Part shown: positions 1 to 5,038 of the stretch, piece after piece
How the letters are laid out: each line of letters begins with the position of its first letter
Numbering within the stretch: the first letter of the stretch is position 1
Origin: Candidatus Poribacteria bacterium
GTDB lineage: Bacteria; Poribacteria; WGA-4E; WGA-3G
Assembly (NCBI GenBank): GCA_009842375.1
Contig: VYFM01000414.1
Coordinates: forward strand, 1-9,187
Direction of reading: 5' to 3'
Length of the DNA: 9,187 nt
Program-made: the position numbers and the translations under genes
Notes under the pieces: model-generated
What the model was told of the DNA's origin: nothing
Databases searched by the model: none
Seen by the model: only the letters and a program-made list of their open reading frames with translations

Positions 1-1
1 G

Positions 2-826
2 AATGAAATTGTACCTGTAGATGCTGATTATGAAGTCGTTGACCAAGTCGATGATCAAGCAATTGTTGAACTGATGACCGGGCAAGCGATACAGGATTAT
101 GTCTACTCGTTTAACCAAGGTGGACGCGTCGTTGAAGGACTGACTCTGGCAGGAATTAACGAAGCTGCCAACCGTAGAGGTGGAATACAAGTAGAAGAAA
201 TGGAATATGAAGAACTTGAGAACTCGTGGATTGCTACTGTAAAGGCAGTAGATACAGTCACCGGGTCATCTCGATGGGGGGCGTATGAACAACCGAAGAA
301 AATGACCGGCGGTCGTCCCGACCCGTTCGCATTTACAAAAGCAATCCATAAAGCACAACGGAATGCAATCAAACAATTACTTCCTGTACCCGTAATTCGC
401 GAAGTACTGAATTTTTATTTGCAACGTAAAGTACAAGGAGGGAATGCACAACAACAGCTAAAACCACAACCTTCGGCTGGTAACATTACGAATGCACAAA
501 AAGCTGCGTTTGCTATTGCAGAAAAATTATCAGATCAACTTGATAAGAACGACATCACTAAGGAAAACTTTTGGAACTATGTCAAACGTAGATATAGTGT
601 AGAATCTCGAAACGACATGTCTGAACAGCAGTGGACACAACTCTCCGCTGAACTCAAAGCAGCAGAAACCGCCCCGAACTTGTTTGAGGAACTATGTAAA
701 CGGATTAAGCAATTAGCAACTGCCAACGATCAAAGTGAAGTACCAACCGTCGAAGAATCGGATGAGACTGAAACTTACAATGAATCAGAAACTGAGCAAA
801 CAGAAACCGATGCTGCTAAATTTTAG
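2..826 (+). CDS. Partial hypothetical protein, possible Rad52/ERF-like single-strand annealing protein (3' part)
   Basis: The frame is open from base 2, and the first ATG (74) has no Shine-Dalgarno sequence, so the gene very probably starts left of the window. Numbering from that ATG, residues 18-75 hold GRVVEGLTLAG, a glycine-rich turn, a WIATVKAVD strand and GAYEQPKKM. Residues 84-104 hold PFAFTKAIHKAQRNAIKQLLP. A beta-rich stretch followed by a basic helix of the KAxxNAxxxLLP type resembles the core layout of Rad52/ERF-like DNA-annealing proteins. A second helical module (about 138-197, beginning ITNAQKAA) resembles the small C-terminal helical domain often attached to phage recombination proteins. 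The last 30 residues are acidic and low-complexity (many E, D, T, S) and end in Phe. The family call is inference from pattern only; 'hypothetical protein' is the safe label. It lies 15 nt upstream of the next gene on the same strand. Confidence 0.75.
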   Translation, partial: NEIVPVDADYEVVDQVDDQAIVELMTGQAIQDYVYSFNQGGRVVEGLTLAGINEAANRRGGIQVEEMEYEELENSWIATVKAVDTVTGSSRWGAYEQPKKMTGGRPDPFAFTKAIHKAQRNAIKQLLPVPVIREVLNFYLQRKVQGGNAQQQLKPQPSAGNITNAQKAAFAIAEKLSDQLDKNDITKENFWNYVKRRYSVESRNDMSEQQWTQLSAELKAAETAPNLFEELCKRIKQLATANDQSEVPTVEESDETETYNESETEQTETDAAKF

Positions 827-841
827 CAGGCGAGAATAATA

Positions 842-2185
842 ATGACTCTCAAAGCAGGTTCCGCTACATCAAATATCACACCGCCACTTGCGACAGCAAT
901 TCCAGGTGGGTTTCGTCCAAGATACGCGCAAAACGTTCATGACGAACTGTTCGCAAAAGCACTCGTCATTGAAAACGAGGCTACACGAATAGCACTCGTT
1001 ACCTGCGACCTGATTGCCGTCACACAGAAAATGGTTGACCTTGCAAAGCAACGTATCGCTGACAGGTGCAACATAGCCCCTGAACATGTGATGGTCAACG
1101 CCACGCATACGCATACAGCAGTTGCAGTTGCTAACCTACTTGGCGTTGATGAGGATAATGAGTATACCGATTGGGTACCGCTGAAAATTGCCGATGCTGT
1201 TGAACTCGCTCTGTTGAGACAGGCACCTGCACGGGTTGGGTTTGCAAGCGTTGCTGAAAATCGTATTACATTCAATCGACGTTGGCACATGAAAGATGGT
1301 ACTGTCCGTATGAATCCAGGGGTTGAACATCCCGATCTTGTAAAACCGACCGGTCCAATTGACCCTGAACTCGCAATGATGTACGTCGAAACAGAAGGTG
1401 GTACACCAATCTCGGCAGTTGCCAATTTTTCGCTTCACTACATTGGTACTGACAACGGCAGCGCACTCTCTGCCGATTATTTTGGACATTTCGACCGTCT
1501 CATGCAACGCTATTTAGGTGAGACATGTGTTTCACTACTTTGGAATGCTGCATCAGGACAAATAAACAATATAGATTTCAGCGGAAAGACAAAGTGGAAA
1601 GCAGGAGGACACGCACAGGCAGTGAAAATGGCAAATGTCCTCGCAGGACATTTCATTACTGAAATGCAGTTCATGGAGATGCATGATACCTTACAACTTA
1701 GCGGAAAAATTGATACGTTGAATTTTTCGCGAAAGCAGATTACCAATGAGGATCTTGAAGTCGCAGAAAAAGTATTATCTGTGGAAACTGGAACTTATGA
1801 TGAATATGAAACCGGTCCCTTTAGTTGGGTGGTAGGACAACCAATTCCGAAAAATCTTGTTGATGTTTATGCACTTGAATGCCAACGGTTGGCGAATTTA
1901 CCCAACCAGATGACTGCACCGGTTCAAGTACTACGTATTGGGGAAGCAGCAATTGTCGCACTTCCAGGGGAAGTATTTGTTGAGACAGGATTGAACATCA
2001 AATCAAAATCCGATGCGAAACCACTTTTTCTTGTCAGTTTGGCAAACGGTTATATCGGTTATATCTGCACGGACGAAGCACTAACGCAGCAAGGTGGATA
2101 CGAGACTTGGGCTGCAATGTCATCCCTACCAGATGTCGGAACAGCACCAGCTATGGAAACGCTCGTCGCTTCGTTATTGAGTTAG
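842..2185 (+). CDS. Neutral/alkaline non-lysosomal ceramidase superfamily hydrolase, cytosolic-looking
   Basis: This 447-residue protein has the hallmarks of the N-terminal catalytic domain of neutral ceramidase-like zinc hydrolases. These are an ITPP segment (12-15), HDELFAKALVIE (33-44), NATHTHT (86-92), FNRR (144-147), NFSLHYIGTD with His199, PGEVFVETG with Glu377, and NGYIGYI...GGYE (402-421). In characterised ceramidases the zinc ligands are two His, a Glu and a Tyr; His89 or His91, His199, Glu377 and a Tyr of the last motif are the likely equivalents. Unlike classical secreted ceramidases (roughly 650-700 residues with an extra C-terminal domain), it has no signal peptide and ends just after the catalytic region. 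Ceramide as the substrate is therefore unproven, and another amide or ester hydrolysis is possible. A modest GAG element lies 7 nt before the ATG. The 15-nt gap suggests co-transcription with the preceding gene, though no functional link is visible. Confidence 0.85.
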   Translation: MTLKAGSATSNITPPLATAIPGGFRPRYAQNVHDELFAKALVIENEATRIALVTCDLIAVTQKMVDLAKQRIADRCNIAPEHVMVNATHTHTAVAVANLLGVDEDNEYTDWVPLKIADAVELALLRQAPARVGFASVAENRITFNRRWHMKDGTVRMNPGVEHPDLVKPTGPIDPELAMMYVETEGGTPISAVANFSLHYIGTDNGSALSADYFGHFDRLMQRYLGETCVSLLWNAASGQINNIDFSGKTKWKAGGHAQAVKMANVLAGHFITEMQFMEMHDTLQLSGKIDTLNFSRKQITNEDLEVAEKVLSVETGTYDEYETGPFSWVVGQPIPKNLVDVYALECQRLANLPNQMTAPVQVLRIGEAAIVALPGEVFVETGLNIKSKSDAKPLFLVSLANGYIGYICTDEALTQQGGYETWAAMSSLPDVGTAPAMETLVASLLS

Positions 2186-2264
2186 ATCCGATTTACCATA
2201 GGTGTCAACTTAAGAAAAAATTACAGGAATATTTCTTGTGAGGAGGCTTTGTCTGTCCGATTTC

Positions 2265-2349
2265 TTCTGTAGGAGCGACCTCCCGGTCGCGACCGGTAAA
2301 TTAACGGTATGAATGCCATTTAGGCATTCCCCGGGTCGCTCTTACAGAA
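2265..2349. repeat. REP/BIME-like palindromic repeat element (about 85 bp, terminal inverted repeats)
   Basis: The ends are 16-bp inverted repeats with one mismatch: TTCTGTAGGAGCGACC (2265-2280) against the reverse complement of GGTCGCTCTTACAGAA (2334-2349). Inside the left end, GCGACC (2275-2280) and GGTCGC (2285-2290) can form a 6-bp hairpin with a TCCC loop. This overlaps a 14-bp perfect palindrome CCGGTCGCGACCGG (2283-2296). The centre has a perfect hairpin GAATGCC-ATTTA-GGCATTC (2311-2329). The right end keeps the terminal arm but has CCCGGG (2330-2335) in place of the hairpin partner, so the element is asymmetric. Layout and wording (GTAGGAGCG plus hairpin) recall REP sequences of Pseudomonas and repeats I associate with Poribacteria genomes. 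Copy number cannot be judged from one window. Confidence 0.7.
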
Positions 2350-2418
2350 TATAAGATGCACATAAGCAGCACCAGCATCAAAACTATCAACTGTAGCAAT
2401 GTAGAATTATTTCTAAAC

Positions 2419-2446
2419 TTTACCATAAACTACAGTGGCGTATAGA
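2419..2446 (+). promoter_or_regulatory. Weak candidate sigma-70 promoter for the LamG gene
   Basis: TTTACC (2419-2424) and TATAGA (2441-2446) are separated by 16 bp. Each hexamer matches the sigma-70 consensus at four of six positions. The implied leader is about 75 nt and would contain the AGGAATTCCT palindrome (2451-2460). An AT-rich region yields such pairs by chance, so this is only a suggestion. Confidence 0.22.
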
Positions 2447-2526
2447 TGGAAGGAATTCCTGTCTGCACAGTATCGTTATTCTGTCAAATTCACTATTATT
2501 TTGACTAACCCTCAAAGGAGTTAATT

Positions 2527-3321
2527 ATGAAACGAATTCTCGTAGTTCTCGCGGTGATATGTCTGATTATCAGTTTTGCACAAAATAGTAATGCTAACCC
2601 AACGAATGGATTAGTACTACATTTGAGCTTTGATGATAACACAATACAAGGTGATACTGTAAAAGATCAATCTGAGGAAGGCAATGATGGAATTATTAAT
2701 GGAGATGCTAAGACCGTAGATGGAAAGTTCGGTGAAGCATTAGAGTTTGATGGCACGAACGATTTTGTTGAAGTGCCATTGGTTGATTCAATTACCTTCT
2801 CCACTGGCGATTCATTGACTGTACAGGTGTGGGTAAAAACAGATGATCAACCCCCACAGAACGATGGTATTGTCGGAAACTATCGACCAAGTACAGATGC
2901 AGTATGGTTGATCTCGGTCAGTGGGGACGATGCGGCAGCAAGAGGAAAGATGGGATTCTCTCTACGGGATAAAGGACGGGCAAATAGTGCAAGTGTCCGA
3001 TCTGCAGACTTCCTAAACGATAATGAATGGCATGTACTCGCTGGTGTTCGAGATCAGGAAGCAAAAAAACTAAGATTCTATGTAGATGGAGAGTTAATAA
3101 ATGAAGTAGATGACAAAACGCTGGATATCAACAGTGGACAGTCAATTTGGGTCGGTGAGCACCTAAATCGATTCTATAAGGGATTGATTGATGAAGTGAA
3201 AGTATGGAATCGTCCGTTGACAGAGAAAGAACTTGAGCAATCAAGACGACAACCATCACCTGTTGATGCTGTTGGTAAACTGACGACCACTTGGGGGATG
3301 ATCAAGGCAACCCGCGAGTAA
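2527..3321 (+). CDS. Secreted LamG / concanavalin A-like domain protein
   Basis: The 264-residue protein starts with a clear signal peptide: MKR, a hydrophobic core (about 4-18), and a likely signal peptidase I site after SNA (21-23). No lipobox is evident; the only early Cys is inside the hydrophobic core. Residues 28-236 form one LamG (jelly-roll) domain with the usual landmarks: GLVLHLSFDD (28-37), FGEALEFDGTNDFVEVP (68-84), a LTVQVWVK strand (97-104), EWHVLAGVRD (167-176), YVDGEL (185-190) and KGLIDEVKVWNRPLT (218-232). Such domains usually bind glycans or proteins; no catalytic domain is attached. The C-terminal tail (about 240-264, containing GKLTTTWG) lies outside the fold. The start is supported by AAAGGAG 6 nt upstream. 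It is a single gene, convergent with the next. The ligand is unknown; it could be an extracellular binding protein or a fragment of a sugar-processing system. Confidence 0.88.
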   Translation: MKRILVVLAVICLIISFAQNSNANPTNGLVLHLSFDDNTIQGDTVKDQSEEGNDGIINGDAKTVDGKFGEALEFDGTNDFVEVPLVDSITFSTGDSLTVQVWVKTDDQPPQNDGIVGNYRPSTDAVWLISVSGDDAAARGKMGFSLRDKGRANSASVRSADFLNDNEWHVLAGVRDQEAKKLRFYVDGELINEVDDKTLDINSGQSIWVGEHLNRFYKGLIDEVKVWNRPLTEKELEQSRRQPSPVDAVGKLTTTWGMIKATRE

Positions 3322-3382
3322 ATATATTAACACATACTGGTAGGCGCGCTATGTAAGAATGCTGGTCAAAGGTGTGTTGTTA

Positions 3383-4285
3383 TCATAATCCGTGCAGATA
3401 TTCTCGGCTATTTAATGCATCAACTAACGAATGTGTTGTCGGCGCATTTTCAAGCAACAAATCTCCCGTATAATTTCCTGACTTCAAATGCTGAACAATT
3501 GCCTTGAAGTCAACGTAGCCATCTTCTACTTCAGATAACACACCTTCGTCTGTCTTCTGCTTGAAATGCACCGACGTAAGATCGTCCATTTTTACACTGT
3601 TCCAAAATACTTCTGGTGGATTTAGTGTCGTACCATCAGCGAGATAGGTGTTTGTCTCATCATAAGTAAGTTTCGCACCACCTGCGACCGCCAATTTCAG
3701 GGTCAATGGTGCTGATTGACGTGCATTTTCCACCGCAAAAATCATCGGATATTCTGGCAAAAGCGAAGTGTATCGCTTTAGATTGGCAACGGCAGTATTT
3801 TCATCAATCTCATCCTCTGTATCCAAATCAACAAGACGTAACCTTGCTCGTTGTGGACATAACAGATATGCCAATTTCTTTGCCATAATCATCTTTTGAT
3901 TGTCGTCTTCAATATCATTTGGTACTGACAACCAAGGGTGTGACATGGCATAACTGAGTGTCAGTCCTGATGCTTTACGGACAAAATTGGTTGCCTCTTT
4001 GAACAACTTAGCGTGTTTTGTTTCTATGATCTCATTGTTGGTAGCAGTGCTATTCCACACTTCATCGCAGATAGCCTTGAAGTCAACATCGGAGTAATCC
4101 AGCATAACAGTTTCTATGTTCTGAATAAGTTGACCGAATTCGGAGTTGCGTAGATAATCGCCTTCACGCACTTCCATATCTCTAAAACCGTTTGCACCGA
4201 ATTCCACCATCAAATCTGCAAAAAGTGCTCCGTTTTCTATCTCTTTTGCCCAAATATTGGTAACAATACCAAGTTTTTCAAACAT
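3383..4285 (-). CDS. Sugar phosphate isomerase/epimerase-like TIM barrel (xylose isomerase-like / AP endonuclease 2 fold)
   Basis: The 300-residue protein has the segment order of xylose isomerase-like TIM barrels. It begins with a strand KLGIVTNIW, continues with FGANGFRDMEVREG (29-42), and carries four metal-ligand candidates at the expected barrel-strand ends: Glu186 in IFAVENAR, Asp209 in KLTYDETN, His240 in TSVHFKQ and Glu279 in DLLLENAP. This E-D-H-E set is the typical divalent-metal site of the family. The substrate cannot be read from sequence; related proteins act on ketoses, inosose or hydroxypyruvate, or are uncharacterised. The ATG at 4285 is the only reasonable start because an in-frame stop lies about 45 nt upstream; its Shine-Dalgarno is weak. 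It diverges from tenA across 75 nt and converges on the LamG gene with 61 nt between the stops. The 61-nt gap contains no clear terminator. Confidence 0.82.
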   Translation of the reverse strand: MFEKLGIVTNIWAKEIENGALFADLMVEFGANGFRDMEVREGDYLRNSEFGQLIQNIETVMLDYSDVDFKAICDEVWNSTATNNEIIETKHAKLFKEATNFVRKASGLTLSYAMSHPWLSVPNDIEDDNQKMIMAKKLAYLLCPQRARLRLVDLDTEDEIDENTAVANLKRYTSLLPEYPMIFAVENARQSAPLTLKLAVAGGAKLTYDETNTYLADGTTLNPPEVFWNSVKMDDLTSVHFKQKTDEGVLSEVEDGYVDFKAIVQHLKSGNYTGDLLLENAPTTHSLVDALNSREYLHGL

Positions 4286-4310
4286 TTTGACATTCTCATG
4301 ATATTTAAGG

Positions 4311-4332
4311 TATGATTTACAAGAAAATCATA
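4311..4332. promoter_or_regulatory. Inverted repeat, candidate operator in the divergent promoter region
   Basis: TATGATTT (4311-4318) and AAATCATA (4325-4332) are perfect 8-bp inverted repeats around a 6-nt centre, in the middle of the 75-nt gap between two divergent genes. Size and position suit binding of a dimeric repressor or activator controlling one or both genes. It overlaps the -35 box of the candidate tenA promoter. No regulator gene is adjacent. The arms are AT-rich, so chance symmetry is possible. Confidence 0.45.
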
Positions 4333-4343
4333 AATTGTATTAT
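4316..4343 (+). promoter_or_regulatory. Candidate sigma-70 promoter of tenA
   Basis: TTTACA (4316-4321) and TATTAT (4338-4343) are 16 bp apart, each matching five of six consensus bases. Transcription would start near 4350, at the very beginning of the Shine-Dalgarno (GAAGGA, 4349-4354), giving an unusually short leader of about 11 nt. The gap is too short for a TPP riboswitch, which sometimes controls tenA genes. Confidence 0.45.
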
Positions 4344-4360
4344 CCATTGAAGGAAACTAT

Positions 4361-5038
4361 ATGACAAATAATTCCAAATTTACCGATGAACTGAGACAAC
4401 ACGCTGCACCCATCTGGGAGGCGGATCTCAAGCATCCATTTGTTCGAGGAATTGCGGATGGGAGTCTACCTGTTGAAAAGTTCAAGTTCTATCTAATACA
4501 AGATTATCTGTTCCTTTTGGACTATAGTCGTGTTTTTGCTTATGGCGTAATTAAGGCACACGATGAAGCAACGATGGCACTCTTTTCACAATTGCTCAAC
4601 GAAACATTGAACACCGAGATGGATCTGCATCGTGGATATTGCGAAAAATTCGGTATCTCTGCCGCTGAGATGGAAGCTGCTGAAATGTCACCGACAACAC
4701 ACGCTTATACACGACACATACTTCACGTGGCACAAATCGGCACCTTAGCAGACGTTATTGCAGGTGTACTCCCGTGTCAATGGGGTTATGCTGAAATAGG
4801 CACAACACTTGCTGAACAAGGTGGTTCACCAGAACCACTCTATCAAGAATGGATAGATATGTATGCATCACCCGAATTCCTTGCTTTAGGGGAATGGCTG
4901 CGAAACCTCCTGAACGAAATAACTTATGATAGTAGTTCTGTGGACAAAGAAAGGATTCAGAGATATTTTCTACTCAGTAGTCGTTATGAATACCTGTTTT
5001 GGGAAATGGCATGGACAGAACAACCATGGCAGATTTAA
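4361..5038 (+). CDS. tenA: TenA-family protein (aminopyrimidine aminohydrolase / thiaminase II)
   Basis: The 225-residue all-helical protein matches the TenA/Thi-4 family, whose best-known role is hydrolysis of aminopyrimidine thiamine breakdown products to HMP for salvage. Residues aligning with the Bacillus subtilis TenA active site are Asp48 (in IQDYLF), Tyr116 (in PTTHAYT), the nucleophile Cys139 and Tyr143 (in LPCQWGY), and the catalytic Glu215 (in FWEMAW). The first four share a constant offset of four from the Bacillus numbering, which supports the assignment. Cys139 places it in the Cys-containing TenA_C group rather than the TenA_E group that uses Glu. A good Shine-Dalgarno (GAAGGA) lies 6 nt before the start. 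No thiamine biosynthesis or transport gene is visible nearby. The stop codon overlaps that of the convergent kinase gene. Some TenA homologues have other or unknown substrates, so the exact reaction is inferred. Confidence 0.88.
   Translation: MTNNSKFTDELRQHAAPIWEADLKHPFVRGIADGSLPVEKFKFYLIQDYLFLLDYSRVFAYGVIKAHDEATMALFSQLLNETLNTEMDLHRGYCEKFGISAAEMEAAEMSPTTHAYTRHILHVAQIGTLADVIAGVLPCQWGYAEIGTTLAEQGGSPEPLYQEWIDMYASPEFLALGEWLRNLLNEITYDSSSVDKERIQRYFLLSSRYEYLFWEMAWTEQPWQI

Larger units (their letters stand above)
2186..2526. other. 341-nt gene-free intergenic region
   Basis: No credible coding sequence lies here. The left part (2186-2264) shows no recognisable element and no hairpin followed by a T-run, so no intrinsic terminator is visible for the hydrolase gene. 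The middle (2265-2349) is a repeat element described separately. The right part (2350-2526) holds weak symmetry: a 7-bp inverted repeat ACTGTAG/CTACAGT (2390-2396 and 2430-2436), which encloses a small hairpin TAGAA-TTAT-TTCTA (2402-2415), then a 10-bp palindrome AGGAATTCCT (2451-2460). A strong Shine-Dalgarno AAAGGAG (2514-2520) sits 6 nt before the next gene. Confidence 0.8.

Noticed and set aside
937..1425. Long antisense open frames inside the ceramidase-like gene (also at 1136-1507)
   Set aside because: The sense frame carries clear family motifs. The antisense frames have no motif, start signal or sensible composition and are by-products of codon usage.
2356..2445. 29-codon open frame in the intergenic region
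   Set aside because: It has no ribosome-binding site and no recognisable composition, and it overlaps the weak hairpins. A frame this short is expected by chance.
2501..2506. TTGACT resembling a -35 box before the LamG gene
   Set aside because: It lies only about 8 nt before the Shine-Dalgarno, so no -10 box or transcript start could fit upstream of the ATG.
3335..3355. TGGTAGGCGCGCT segment as a second intergenic repeat relic
   Set aside because: It has no visible inverted partner and there is only one copy in the window, so it cannot be supported from this sequence.
3329..3378. AACACA/TGTGTT inverted repeat between the convergent LamG and isomerase genes as a terminator
   Set aside because: The stem is only 6 bp with a 38-nt loop and no following T-run, so it does not look like an intrinsic terminator.
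4286..4360. TPP riboswitch upstream of tenA
   Set aside because: The gap is 75 nt, the predicted leader is about 11 nt, and no TPP-aptamer-like conserved segment such as CUGAGA is present on the tenA strand.
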